From an uncultured Legionella sp. (GTDB lineage: Bacteria > Pseudomonadota > Gammaproteobacteria > Legionellales > Legionellaceae): a stretch of DNA of 37,998 bases. Within the stretch, counting starts at the first letter, position 1. Each line of letters begins with the position of its first letter. The stretch lies in contig NZ_CALMPD010000202.1 of NCBI RefSeq assembly GCF_937871865.1, forward strand, positions 1 through 37,998. Reading direction: 5' to 3'. Positions 25,525 through 35,451 of the stretch are shown here, in pieces. Under the pieces are notes generated by a model. The model saw only the letters and a program-made list of their open reading frames with translations. It made no database searches and had not been told where the DNA came from. The translations under genes were made by a program, and so were the position numbers.

Positions 25525-27998
25525 TAACCAGCAACCAGATTAATTAGTTGGCGATGGGCTACTACAATAGCTTTTCTGATGGTTAAATTTTCAATAAAAC
25601 TATGTGCATGCTGCTTGGCTATCTCAATTAGCTCTGCTTCTGAGGTTTCTACACTTGCAGTAAATTGTGCTCTTAATTTGCCATTGACCTGAACGACAAA
25701 ATCTACCTCTTCAGTCTTTAATGCTCCTTTATCCACTTTAGGCCATGGTGCATCAATAATTGCTTTTTCAAAGCCTAATTGTTGCCATATGTGATGGCAT
25801 ATATGCGGAGTAATTGGTGCAAGCAATTTCAATAGAATGCTCATACTTGAATGAATAAAAAATTTATCCTCTTCAGTTTCTATCGTATAGCCTGAAACTT
25901 CATTAAATAACTTCATGCATCCAGAAACCACTGTGTTAAATTGATTTCTCTCATAATCATGATTTGCCTGAGCCAGGATTTGATGCACAATATGGCGCGA
26001 CTTCTTTAAGCGTGCTTCAGTGTTTTGCCAATCAATATTGCCATTGCCACTAAGAATAATGTCATTAATATCTATGAATAAATTAACGTGCTGATGAGCA
26101 AACGTCCATACGCGTTTCAGAAAACGATGTGCCCCTTCAACTGCAGCATCAGACCATTCCAGCGATTGTTCTGGTGGCGCTGCAAACATTACAAAAAGAC
26201 GGGCAGTATCAGCACCATAAGTATCAATCAGGTGATTTGGGTCTACTACGTTACCTACTGACTTGGACATTTTATGTCCGTCTTTTAAAACCATGCCTTG
26301 GGTAAGTAATGCTTTGAACGGCTCATCTGAATTGACCAGGCCCTCATCCCTCATTAATTTATGGAAAAAACGAGAGTAAAGCAGGTGCATCACTGCATGT
26401 TCAATTCCACCAATATACTGATCTACAGGAGTCCAGTATTTGGCTCGGTCATCCAGCATTGCACTTTCTTGTCCTTTACAGGCAAAGCGAGCATAGTACC
26501 AGGATGATTCTACAAAGGTATCAAATGTATCCGTTTCACGTACTGCGTCTTGGCCGCATTTAGGGCATGATACGTTAACAAACTCACTGCATTGCGCTAG
26601 GGGAGAGCCCGCTCCTGTAAACTCTACCTTTTCAGGTAACGTAACTGGCAGTTCTTCATCGGGAACAGGAACGATTCCGCATTGCTCGCAAATAATCATT
26701 GGGATTGGTGTTCCCCAATATCTTTGTCTGGATACACCCCAATCTCTGAGCCTGTAGTTTATTGTCGCTTTTCCTGTTTCATGTTCTTCAAGGAATAGAG
26801 TTATAGATTCTATGGCTTGAGTTGATGTTTGATTATCAAATTGCCCCGAATGAACCAATACCCCTTCACCAGTATAAGCTGACTTGGTTAGGTCATGGTT
26901 TTTATTCTGTTCTGGTTTGATTACTTCCTTTACTGGCAAATTATATTTTTGGGCAAACTCCCAATCACGTTGGTCATGAGCTGGAACTGACATCACTGCA
27001 CCAGAGCCATATTGCATCAAAACGAAATTAGCAACCCAAATTGGAACATCCTCTCCAGTAATCGGATGCACAGCGGTCATTCCCGTATCAATACCGCGTT
27101 TTTCCATAGTTGCTAATTCTGCTTCTGCCATTTTCGTGCCTTGGCAGCTGTCGAGAAATGCTTTAACTTCTGAGCTGTGATTAGCGGCTTCTCTGGCTAT
27201 AGGATGATCGGTGGCAACAGCAAGATAGGTCACACCCATAAGAGTGTCTGGGCGGGTGGTGTATATTTTTAGGCGTTTGGGGTAATTATTTACGTTAAAA
27301 TAAATTTCAGTTCCTATCGAACGGCCTATCCAATTGCGTTGCATTTGTTTTACTTGAGCAGGCCACTGATCTAACGTATCCAGAGAATTAAGTAGTTCAT
27401 CAGCATAAGAGGTGATTTTTATAAACCACTGCGATATTTCTTTTCGTTCGACTAATGCACCAGAGCGCCAACCACGACCATCAACAACCTGTTCGTTAGC
27501 TAAAACGGTTTGGTCTACGGGATCCCAGTTAACTACAGCATTTTTTTTGTAAACCAGGCCTTTTTCAAATAAGCGGATGAAAAACCATTGTTCCCATCGA
27601 TAATATTCAGGATCGCACGTTGTAAGTTCCCGCTTCCAATCATAAGCATTACCCAGTCTTAAAAATTGCTCTTTCATTGCAGCGATGTTTTTCCTGGTCC
27701 ATTCAGCAGGGGGTATCCCATTCTTGATCGCTGCATTTTCAGCAGGAAGACCAAATGCATCCCAACCTATAGGCTGAAGAACATTTTTGCCAAGGGCTCT
27801 TTGATAACGAGCGATTACATCACCCAGAGTATAGTTACGTACGTGTCCCATATGCAACGTGCCACTGGGATAGGGGAACATCGATAAACAATAGAATTTT
27901 TCTTTGTTTAAATCTTCAGTAACATTAAATGATTGTTTTTTATGCCAATATTGTTGCGCTTGTTCTTCAACTTCTTGGGGTTTGTAGGTATTATCCAT
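25524..27998 (-). CDS. leuS: Leucyl-tRNA synthetase
   Basis: Charges tRNA-Leu. 824 residues. Class I signature HMGH (49-52) after PYPSGTL. The editing domain (about 220-420) has TTRPDTLMGVTYLAVA. DGHKMSKSVGN carries the KMSKS loop. Insert cysteines CEQCG and CPKCG suggest a zinc site. The C-terminal VQVNGKLRAQF is typical. First of leuS-lptE-holA-nadD, with lnt 68 bases upstream on the same strand. Confidence 0.97.
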   Translation of the reverse strand: MDNTYKPQEVEEQAQQYWHKKQSFNVTEDLNKEKFYCLSMFPYPSGTLHMGHVRNYTLGDVIARYQRALGKNVLQPIGWDAFGLPAENAAIKNGIPPAEWTRKNIAAMKEQFLRLGNAYDWKRELTTCDPEYYRWEQWFFIRLFEKGLVYKKNAVVNWDPVDQTVLANEQVVDGRGWRSGALVERKEISQWFIKITSYADELLNSLDTLDQWPAQVKQMQRNWIGRSIGTEIYFNVNNYPKRLKIYTTRPDTLMGVTYLAVATDHPIAREAANHSSEVKAFLDSCQGTKMAEAELATMEKRGIDTGMTAVHPITGEDVPIWVANFVLMQYGSGAVMSVPAHDQRDWEFAQKYNLPVKEVIKPEQNKNHDLTKSAYTGEGVLVHSGQFDNQTSTQAIESITLFLEEHETGKATINYRLRDWGVSRQRYWGTPIPMIICEQCGIVPVPDEELPVTLPEKVEFTGAGSPLAQCSEFVNVSCPKCGQDAVRETDTFDTFVESSWYYARFACKGQESAMLDDRAKYWTPVDQYIGGIEHAVMHLLYSRFFHKLMRDEGLVNSDEPFKALLTQGMVLKDGHKMSKSVGNVVDPNHLIDTYGADTARLFVMFAAPPEQSLEWSDAAVEGAHRFLKRVWTFAHQHVNLFIDINDIILSGNGNIDWQNTEARLKKSRHIVHQILAQANHDYERNQFNTVVSGCMKLFNEVSGYTIETEEDKFFIHSSMSILLKLLAPITPHICHHIWQQLGFEKAIIDAPWPKVDKGALKTEEVDFVVQVNGKLRAQFTASVETSEAELIEIAKQHAHSFIENLTIRKAIVVAHRQLINLVAG

Positions 27999-28066
27999 AG
28001 GTCAATTAAAAAAGTAACTGTAAAGCGCTTAGGATACCCCCTCTTGTCCTCTCCAGCAATAGATTA

Positions 28067-29644
28067 TTATCTAGTAAATCGTCTAATCCTCAAGAACAGT
28101 GCAAAAAGAAGAATTAATGTACACAAAATTGTCGCAGGAAGTTCATTCCAAAGAACCCAGGGGGTTGCCCCTTCAGCAGGAAAAATCTCACTTTGTAAAA
28201 TACCAGAGCTAAAGGGAGGAAGACTATCAAGTATATTGCCATAATTATCGACTACAGAAGAGAGTCCATCATTATTCACTACAACCTGGTATCTTCCCGT
28301 CAATAAAGAAAGCATTTGTGCCATTTGTAATTGCTGATAGCTTGCTAAAGAACGTCCAAACCATCCATTATCGCTGATTGAAACTATCCACTGAGCAAGA
28401 GGCATTTGCTGTCTTAGTATGTCAGGATAGGCTATCTCATAGCAGATAAGGCTTGCGATAGGATGATTGGCCACGTTAATTAAGGCCTGGTTGGGCTTTC
28501 CCGGTAAAATATTGGGTTCAGGTAAGCCCATCCAGCGGTTTATGGAAACAAAAGGCTTCGGTATGTACTCGCCAAAAGGAACCAGTTGATTTTTTACATG
28601 TTCCCCGCTAGCCATTCCCAAGCTGATAATGGAATTGTAGTAATTAGTTTCATTGTGATCTGTTGGTTGTAATATCCCAAGAATCAAAGCACTTTTCGCA
28701 TTTAAGGCTTTTTCATTCAGTTTGTTCAGGTAATCTTCTAAATAACTGGCAGGCAAAGGTATCGCTGATTCAGGTAATATTATTAATTGCCTGCCCAATA
28801 GCTGTTCGGTTGTCTTTTCATAATATTTTAATAGTTTCCAGAACAGACTTTCATCCCATTTATCTCTCATGGAAAGATTGGCCTGCACAACACCTATGGA
28901 TACGGGATCATTTTTTACTTCTGTCCACTGAATGAATTTAGCTGCTGATGGGGTAATCAATATTAAAACGAAGGCCACAATATAGTAGAACTTTCTGATG
29001 GATTGTTCGCGAATAATGAAGATCAACAATCCGGCGAGAGCGACACATAAGAAGCTTAATCCATTAAGGCCGACTATTGGCGCAAGATACTTTAATGGTG
29101 TGTCGATTAACGTGGTACCGACAATTAACCAGGGAAATCCACTAAAAAGGGATGAACGCATAAATTCACTGGAGCACCATATAGCGCTAAATAAGAGTAT
29201 GGAATATAGTTTATTTTCACTTGGTTTAAAGAGCTTAAAGAGCCACACAACCAGAGCAGGGAATAAAGACAGGTAAGCAATAAAAGCCAAAGTCGCTATT
29301 CCTGCCAGAAAGTAATTCAGTTGGCCGTAGTCATGAATACTGACAATTACCCATGATACTCCAAAACCAAAATATCCTAATCCAAAAATGAAACCTGATA
29401 TAAAGCCTTGTTTGTTGGAGCAATAGAGCACGGTCGAAAACAAAGAAGCTATGCTCAAAATAGTTAAGCCTGGTACGTGAAATGGCGCAAAACCCACGGG
29501 GCCGAGCATCCCAGCGATGAATAGGAACAAGTATTTTGAATAGAATATTCTGCTTGGCGTTTCTAGGGAAATAGGAGCTGTTAAAGAGGCTGACTTCATG
29601 GGCGAATCAAATGAATAAAGAGGTAAGATAAATGACTCTGTCAT
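28067..29644 (-). CDS. lnt: Apolipoprotein N-acyltransferase
   Basis: Adds the third acyl chain to lipoproteins in the inner membrane. About 525 residues from the ATG at 29644. Seven or eight membrane segments are followed by a periplasmic nitrilase-like domain with the catalytic Glu292 (ILPESAIPL), Lys351 (VKNQLVPFGEY) and Cys401 (SLICYEIAYP), numbered from this start. An ATG at 29599 would give a 510-residue protein whose catalytic positions are closer to those of E. coli. Neither ATG has a clear ribosome site, so the start is open. It supplies a function used by lptE two genes away. Confidence 0.93.
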   Translation of the reverse strand: MTESFILPLYSFDSPMKSASLTAPISLETPSRIFYSKYLFLFIAGMLGPVGFAPFHVPGLTILSIASLFSTVLYCSNKQGFISGFIFGLGYFGFGVSWVIVSIHDYGQLNYFLAGIATLAFIAYLSLFPALVVWLFKLFKPSENKLYSILLFSAIWCSSEFMRSSLFSGFPWLIVGTTLIDTPLKYLAPIVGLNGLSFLCVALAGLLIFIIREQSIRKFYYIVAFVLILITPSAAKFIQWTEVKNDPVSIGVVQANLSMRDKWDESLFWKLLKYYEKTTEQLLGRQLIILPESAIPLPASYLEDYLNKLNEKALNAKSALILGILQPTDHNETNYYNSIISLGMASGEHVKNQLVPFGEYIPKPFVSINRWMGLPEPNILPGKPNQALINVANHPIASLICYEIAYPDILRQQMPLAQWIVSISDNGWFGRSLASYQQLQMAQMLSLLTGRYQVVVNNDGLSSVVDNYGNILDSLPPFSSGILQSEIFPAEGATPWVLWNELPATILCTLILLFALFLRIRRFTR

Positions 29645-29653
29645 CAAGGTCAA

Positions 29654-30042
29654 GTTCTATAAGTGGTCATTGTTTTTGAGATAAGGCGAGAGGTTACAGA
29701 ACGATGAGTTATCTTGTTGAAAATATAGAGTTAATGAAGTGAGGGACTTTTGATCTTAATTTACATCTTCATCTGCTTAATTTCTAATTGTTTCAGTGAG
29801 TAACGTTAGTTTGATTTTGGGGTATTTCAATGCCTCTTATCATGTATAAAACACAGATTTATGTTCGGCTTTGGCATTATAAGTTCAGGCTGTTTTGACT
29901 CCCACTAACAATATGTAAATAGTCCTAATATGATGAATTTTAAAAAAAAATTATTATTAGTGAATGGATTTTGTCTGTTCTGTCTATCAAATTATTAATA
30001 TTTTGTGTAGGATAATCTCGTTTTACAAAGGAGAGGGATTGT
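29654..30042. other. Divergent intergenic region between lnt and the lysine-catabolism genes
   Basis: No gene seen. It contains an exact direct repeat CTTAATTT at 29755-29762 and 29776-29783 (21 bp apart) and a poly-A run at about 29942-29950. GATAAT at 30011-30016 is a likely -10 for the downstream pair, but without a good -35. Confidence 0.55.
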
Positions 30043-31131
30043 ATGTACAACGTAATGATTACTGGTGCTGGGAAGATAGGAAGCTTGATTGCTTGTTTAT
30101 TAGCTGATAGTGGTTCTTATCAAGTTCATTTGGCAGATGTGGAGTTTAATGGCTCTGATGTTACACGGTTATTAGCCGCATTGCCTGAGATTAAAACGGT
30201 TGCATTGGATGTTAAAGATGAACAATCCACTCAAGCGTATTTAGAAAAACACAATATAATTGCAGTTATTTCGAGCCTACCTTATTTTTTAAACACTCAT
30301 GTGGCACTCGCCGCGAAAGCAGCAAAAGCCCACTATTTTGATTTAACCGAAGATACAGCTGTCACCGAGGCAGTAAAAGCAATTGCTGAAGGGGCTGGTA
30401 CCGCCTTTGTTCCTCAGTGTGGTCTTGCTCCCGGATTCATTAGTATCGCTGCAAACAGCCTGATGCAGGAATTTGAACAATGTCATCATGCCAAACTACG
30501 TGTTGGAGCACTGCCACAACGAGCAAATAACGCACTTCATTATTCATTAACCTGGTCTACTGATGGGGTAATTAATGAATACGGAAATCCATGCTATGGA
30601 ATAGAGAACGGTAAAGCGGCCGTAACGGCCCCTCTTGAAGGATTAGAAGCAATTCAAATTGATGGTTGTGAATATGAGGCATTTAATACTTCCGGTGGTT
30701 TGGGAAGCCTAGGTGAATTGTATTCAGGTAAAGTACAGTCAATGAATTATAAAACAATGCGTTATCCAGGGCATTGTGAAAAAATGCGCTTACTAATGAA
30801 TGACTTGCGCTTAAATGAAGACCGAAGTACTTTAAAGCGTATTCTGGAAAATGCAATTCCTAAGACATATCAGGATATCGTTATTGTGTATGTCACTGTT
30901 GAAGGAATTAAGCAAGGCGAGTTAACAGAGAAGAGTTACGTCAAAAAAGTTTATCCTGCGACAATTCGTGGTTTGGAATGGTCGGCGATTCAGGTGAGTA
31001 CCGCTTCAGGTATCTGTGCGGTGGTTGATCTCGTGTTAGGACAGGCAAATGAATATCAGGGTCTTATTTTACAGGAAAACTTCCATTTGGACCGTGTGTT
31101 AGAAAATCGTTTTGGTAAATACTACGCGTAG
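30043..31131 (+). CDS. Lysine 6-dehydrogenase / saccharopine dehydrogenase-like oxidoreductase
   Basis: 362 residues. The N-terminal Rossmann fold has the nucleotide loop GAGKIG (8-13). [17 protein letters not shown] and HYFDLTEDT, then QCGLAPGF, are typical of the saccharopine dehydrogenase/lysine 6-dehydrogenase family, as is [13 protein letters not shown] near residue 240. The expected product is 2-aminoadipate 6-semialdehyde, which fits the next gene. The length is shorter than fungal-type saccharopine dehydrogenase (about 450), and no lysine-ketoglutarate reductase is nearby, so direct lysine deamination is the likelier reaction. GGAGAGG precedes the ATG. It forms an operon with the gene 8 bases downstream. 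Confidence 0.75.
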   Translation: MYNVMITGAGKIGSLIACLLADSGSYQVHLADVEFNGSDVTRLLAALPEIKTVALDVKDEQSTQAYLEKHNIIAVISSLPYFLNTHVALAAKAAKAHYFDLTEDTAVTEAVKAIAEGAGTAFVPQCGLAPGFISIAANSLMQEFEQCHHAKLRVGALPQRANNALHYSLTWSTDGVINEYGNPCYGIENGKAAVTAPLEGLEAIQIDGCEYEAFNTSGGLGSLGELYSGKVQSMNYKTMRYPGHCEKMRLLMNDLRLNEDRSTLKRILENAIPKTYQDIVIVYVTVEGIKQGELTEKSYVKKVYPATIRGLEWSAIQVSTASGICAVVDLVLGQANEYQGLILQENFHLDRVLENRFGKYYA

Positions 31132-31139
31132 GAGTTTTC

Positions 31140-32660
31140 ATGGAATTGTTACATCGTTTAAACATTCAAACTGTTAATCCTGGTGCTTTTAGCGGCCAGG
31201 GTTGGAACAGTGATCTACATCATCACAGACTTTCTTCTTTTTGCCCGGCAAATGGTGAGAAACTTGCGGAAGTAGCTACCTGTACTGTTGAAGATTATCA
31301 GTTGATGATGAAGCGCGCAGAGCATGCTGCTCAAGAGTGGAAGCGTGTTCCTGCACCAAAACGTGGTGAAATTATTCGTCAGATTGGCCAGGCTTTAAGG
31401 GAACAAAAAGAGTATTTGGGCAGTCTCGTATCTTTGGAGATGGGTAAGTCAAAACAGGAAGGAGACGGCGAAGTTCAAGAAATGATTGATATCGCAGATT
31501 TTGCTGTTGGCCAATCCAGAATGCTGTATGGAAATTCCATGCACTCAGAAAGACCCAATCATAGAATGTACGAACAATGGCATCCCTATGGAATTATTGG
31601 GGTTATTTCGGCTTTTAATTTTCCCGTTGCTGTTTGGGCATGGAATGCATTTTTAGCCGCTATTTGTGGGAATGTGACTGTTTGGAAACCTTCAGCTAAG
31701 ACACCTTTATGTGCTGTAGCAGTACAACATATTTGTAACCAGGTTTTAAAGCAAAATGATTGCCCCGAGATATTCAGCTTATTTATTCCTGAATCTCATG
31801 ATGTGGTTGAAGCAATGGTTGATGACTCTCGGATCCCATTGATTTCATTTACTGGCTCTACGGCCGTAGGAAAAATAGTGTCTGCGAAAGTTGCAGCAAG
31901 ACTGGGTAACACTATTTTGGAACTGGGCGGTAACAATGCAATTATCCTGGATCAATCTGCCGATCTGCATCTGGCCATACCAGGTATTGTTTTTGGAGCA
32001 GTAGGTACTGCTGGCCAACGTTGTACTTCTACCCGCCGTTTGTTTGTTCATGAGTCACAGTACCATGATGTAATCAAGAGATTACAGCATGCATACGAGC
32101 AGATAACTATTGGTGATCCATTAGACAGTCGAAATTTAATGGGACCTTTAATTGATCAGCATGCGGTCGAACAATTTAAAAATGCGGTTGCCAGAATCAA
32201 AGAATCCGGTGGTCAGATTGTGTTTGGCGGTGACGTCATGAAACAAACCGGAGCATTTGTTCAACCTACACTAGTCTGTGATGTAAAAAATGATTGGAGT
32301 ATTGTGCAGGAAGAAACTTTTGCGCCTATTCTTTATGTGATGTCCTATAGCACTTTGGAGGAGGCAATTACTTTACAAAATGGTGTTCCTCAAGGATTAT
32401 CCTCTGCATTATTTACTCAGAATCTGAAAAATGCTGAGCGCTTTTTGAGTGCTTGTGGTAGTGATTGTGGTATTGCCAATATAAATATTGGCACATCCGG
32501 TGCTGAAATTGGTGGTGCTTTTGGCGGGGAAAAAGAAACCGGTGGCGGTAGAGAATCCGGCTCTGACTCCTGGAAAGCATACATGCGCCGTCAAACCAAT
32601 ACGATTAACTGGGGTGATGACTTGCCTCTGGCCCAAGGTATAAGGTTTAATTTATCCTGA
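31140..32660 (+). CDS. Alpha-aminoadipic semialdehyde dehydrogenase (ALDH7/antiquitin type)
   Basis: Oxidises 2-aminoadipate semialdehyde to 2-aminoadipate with NAD. 506 residues. General base Glu261 in [11 protein letters not shown], nucleophile Cys295 in [18 protein letters not shown], and near the end [21 protein letters not shown]. These stretches are very close to ALDH7A1 and separate it from other aldehyde dehydrogenases. GGAG lies 6 bases before the ATG, and the gap to the dehydrogenase gene is 8 bases. Together they form a short lysine degradation module. Confidence 0.9.
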   Translation: MELLHRLNIQTVNPGAFSGQGWNSDLHHHRLSSFCPANGEKLAEVATCTVEDYQLMMKRAEHAAQEWKRVPAPKRGEIIRQIGQALREQKEYLGSLVSLEMGKSKQEGDGEVQEMIDIADFAVGQSRMLYGNSMHSERPNHRMYEQWHPYGIIGVISAFNFPVAVWAWNAFLAAICGNVTVWKPSAKTPLCAVAVQHICNQVLKQNDCPEIFSLFIPESHDVVEAMVDDSRIPLISFTGSTAVGKIVSAKVAARLGNTILELGGNNAIILDQSADLHLAIPGIVFGAVGTAGQRCTSTRRLFVHESQYHDVIKRLQHAYEQITIGDPLDSRNLMGPLIDQHAVEQFKNAVARIKESGGQIVFGGDVMKQTGAFVQPTLVCDVKNDWSIVQEETFAPILYVMSYSTLEEAITLQNGVPQGLSSALFTQNLKNAERFLSACGSDCGIANINIGTSGAEIGGAFGGEKETGGGRESGSDSWKAYMRRQTNTINWGDDLPLAQGIRFNLS

Positions 32661-33068
32661 TGCACTTCAGTAACAGGTTTAAGGTTTGATGCTAAAACGC
32701 GCATTGACCGGGTGTAATTTGTCCATTAAGTTAAGCTGTTGTAGCCCGTATTAACATCGCGTAATACGGGTATCTAGTGGCAATGAGTCACTATTTCGCA
32801 TATTAGGCTATGCGAAACACTGCAACTTCCTGACTTTATGGTAGTAGCGAGTGTAGCCCTGAGATCGTCGCAGGGATAAACTCTTTAGCATCGACAGCAA
32901 ATAAATGGCTCACTTTTGCCTTCGAAGCCATTGTTTCTCAATTGCTGGTAATTTCTTTATTTAAAATTAGGGTTTGTATACCAGACTCATATGCTACCCA
33001 TAATAATTTTAACGAGTACAAAACATTATGGGATTTATAATTTTCATGACTAAAAAGAGGGAATAATA
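32661..33068. other. 408-bp intergenic region with REP-like hairpins
   Basis: No gene seen. It holds three hairpins at 32745-32875 (listed separately). A possible fadN promoter is TTGTAT (32974-32979) with CATAAT (32999-33004), though the 19-base spacer is long. Confidence 0.6.
32741..32875. repeat. Cluster of three REP-like hairpins
   Basis: CCCGTATTA/TAATACGGG (32745-32753, 32762-32770), TTTCGCATA/TATGCGAAA (32794-32802, 32809-32817) and CCCTG/CAGGG (32857-32861, 32871-32875). The first and third share the layout GTAGCCC ... TCGC ... GGG and look like members of one dispersed repeat family. Confidence 0.65.
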
Positions 33069-35435
33069 ATGCAGGAACCTTTTTTCATAAAGAAAGTCGC
33101 GGTTCTAGGTGCAGGCGTTATGGGAGCACAAATTGCTGCGCATTGTGTTAACGCTGGAATTGAAACCTTGTTATTTGATTTGGCGGCAAAGGATGGTTCG
33201 GCCAATGGACTAATAGATAAAGCCATCGCAAATTTAGGCAAGTTAAAACCGGCTCCTCTTGCAACACCGCAGACTGGTGCATTATTACAGGCAAGAAATT
33301 ACAAAGATAATCTCGCTGATTTATCTGCTTGTGACTTGGTAATTGAAGCAATTGCTGAGCGCTTGGATTGGAAAGAGGATTTATACAAACAAATTTCCCC
33401 ATTCCTGTCTGAACGTTCAATTTTGGTAAGTAATACTTCAGGGTTAAGCATTGATTCTTTGTGTAATGTACTGCCCGCTCAGCACAGAAATAATTTTTGC
33501 GGTGTTCACTTTTTTAATCCGCCTCGATACATGCATCTTGCTGAGTTAATTCCTGCAAAAACAACCTCTTCACAATTATTAGATAATCTGGAGACCTGGT
33601 TAACCAGCCATTTGGGCAAAGGCGTGGTAAGAGCTAAGGATACTCCCAACTTTATCGCCAATCGTATTGGTGTGTTTTCCTTGTTAACTACATTGCATCA
33701 TACTGTAGCAATGGATATGGGGTTAGATGAAGTTGACGCATTAACCGGACCTCTTTTAGGCAGGCCAAAATCAGCCACATTTCGAACTATGGATGTCGTT
33801 GGCTTAGATACCATGCAGCATGTTGTTCATACGATGTACCATCAATTAAAAGATGACCCATGGCACAGTAGCTTTAAATTACCTGAATGGTTGTTGAACT
33901 TAATCAAAGAAGGACATTTAGGGCAAAAGTCAGGCCAGGGGATTTATCGAAAAAATGGTAAAGTTATCGAGGTGTATGATATTAAATCCGGCACGTACAG
34001 ACCGTCGGTATCTGAAGTGAGTGATGAGTTGAAAGCCATCATGAGCACTATAGATCCTGTTGCTCGAATGCAAAGTCTGCTCTCTTCAACGAATCAGCAA
34101 GCCCAATTCCTGGCTGCTTGTTTTAAAGATTTATTCCATTATTGTGCTTATCATCTAGAATCTATAGCCGAGAATGTACGAGATGTTGATCTTGCAATTC
34201 GATGGGGCTTTGGCTGGATGCAGGGGCCATTTGAAACATGGCAGCAGGCAGATTTAAGAAAAATGATGGATGCTATTAATCAATCCATTAACTCCAGCTC
34301 TTCTTTAAGTCAGGCTAAATTACCTAACTGGCTTAATGAGATTGACTCTTTTTATACTAAAGAGGGAGCTTATACACCATCTAAAAATCAATACCAATCC
34401 AGAAGCTCTTTGCCAGTATACAATAGACAATTTTTTCCCGATCGCGTATTAAAAGAATCTTCATTTCCTACTCATATAATTTATGAAAATGAAGGCGTTA
34501 GTTTATGGCATTTAAAAGATGATGTAGCCGTACTCAATTTCAAGAGCAAGGCAAATACTGTTGGACAGTATGTACTTGATGGTCTTGAGGAGGCTATAGC
34601 CATTGCTGAAAAACAATGTCGAGGACTCATTATTCATCAGTATGATGCATCAAACTTTAGTTCAGGCGCCGATTTACGAGGTGTTTCCAAACTAATCCAA
34701 GAAGGCAAAATAGATGCGCTGGAACAAATGATTGCTCAGTTCCAAAGTGTGGCTATGCGCTTAAAATACTGTTCCATACCAACTGTTGCTGCGTTAAGAG
34801 GCAGGGCATTAGGCGGCGGTTGCGAATTAATGATGCATTGTGATGCGGTGGTTGCTGCATTTGAATCTTACCCGGGGCTGGTTGAAGTAGGGGTTGGCGT
34901 TATTCCTGCTGGTGGTGGGTGTAAAGAGCTTGCTTTACGCGCGGCCCTGCATGCGCAACAGGCAGAATTGATGACCTTTGTTCAACCTTACTTTCAGCAA
35001 ATAGCTACTGCACAGGTAGCAGGAAGTGCAACTGAAGCTAAACAAATGGGGTATCTGCGCCATTCTGATTCAGTACTAATGCATGCAGATGAAGTATTGT
35101 TTGCTGCTCTTGCTCAGGTTAATGCCATGCAGGCGGCAAATTACCTACCTGCATTAAAGAAACAGTTCCGAGTTGCTGGCATTGAAGGTCATGCACGACT
35201 TCAGGCTGGATTAGTCAATTGGCTTGAGGGTGGATTTATTTCCCAACATGACTATTTCCTTGCAAATGAGCTGGCAAAAGTGATTTGTGGTGGCGACGTG
35301 AATCAAGGGACGCTGGTTGATGAAGAATGGATTTTGAAACTGGAGCGGCAAGCATTTATCACTTTAGCTCAAACCCCATTAACTCAGGCACGGATCAGTC
35401 ATTTGTTAGAGACTGGCAAACCATTGCGCAATTAA
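33069..35435 (+). CDS. fadN: Fused 3-hydroxyacyl-CoA dehydrogenase / enoyl-CoA hydratase (FadN type)
   Basis: Carries out two steps of fatty acid beta-oxidation. 788 residues. The dehydrogenase comes first: NAD loop GAGVMG (14-19), HFFNPPRYMHLAELIPA with the catalytic His, and two C-terminal dehydrogenase domains (about 190-430). The hydratase follows (about 470-700) with FSSGADLRG and ALRGRALGGGCELMMHCD. This order is the reverse of E. coli FadB/FadJ and matches B. subtilis FadN. AAGAGGG precedes the ATG. It is followed by the thiolase gene 16 bases downstream. Confidence 0.9.
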   Translation: MQEPFFIKKVAVLGAGVMGAQIAAHCVNAGIETLLFDLAAKDGSANGLIDKAIANLGKLKPAPLATPQTGALLQARNYKDNLADLSACDLVIEAIAERLDWKEDLYKQISPFLSERSILVSNTSGLSIDSLCNVLPAQHRNNFCGVHFFNPPRYMHLAELIPAKTTSSQLLDNLETWLTSHLGKGVVRAKDTPNFIANRIGVFSLLTTLHHTVAMDMGLDEVDALTGPLLGRPKSATFRTMDVVGLDTMQHVVHTMYHQLKDDPWHSSFKLPEWLLNLIKEGHLGQKSGQGIYRKNGKVIEVYDIKSGTYRPSVSEVSDELKAIMSTIDPVARMQSLLSSTNQQAQFLAACFKDLFHYCAYHLESIAENVRDVDLAIRWGFGWMQGPFETWQQADLRKMMDAINQSINSSSSLSQAKLPNWLNEIDSFYTKEGAYTPSKNQYQSRSSLPVYNRQFFPDRVLKESSFPTHIIYENEGVSLWHLKDDVAVLNFKSKANTVGQYVLDGLEEAIAIAEKQCRGLIIHQYDASNFSSGADLRGVSKLIQEGKIDALEQMIAQFQSVAMRLKYCSIPTVAALRGRALGGGCELMMHCDAVVAAFESYPGLVEVGVGVIPAGGGCKELALRAALHAQQAELMTFVQPYFQQIATAQVAGSATEAKQMGYLRHSDSVLMHADEVLFAALAQVNAMQAANYLPALKKQFRVAGIEGHARLQAGLVNWLEGGFISQHDYFLANELAKVICGGDVNQGTLVDEEWILKLERQAFITLAQTPLTQARISHLLETGKPLRN

Positions 35436-35451
35436 GTAAGGAGATTCGATC

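Noticed and set aside
29755..29783. CTTAATTT direct repeat considered as a PmrA box
   Set aside because: The spacing is 21 bp rather than the 11 bp of the PmrA element, so it was kept only as an unexplained repeat.
29860..29900. Sigma-54 promoter (TGGCAT ... )
   Set aside because: The second element TTGCA is absent at the required spacing.
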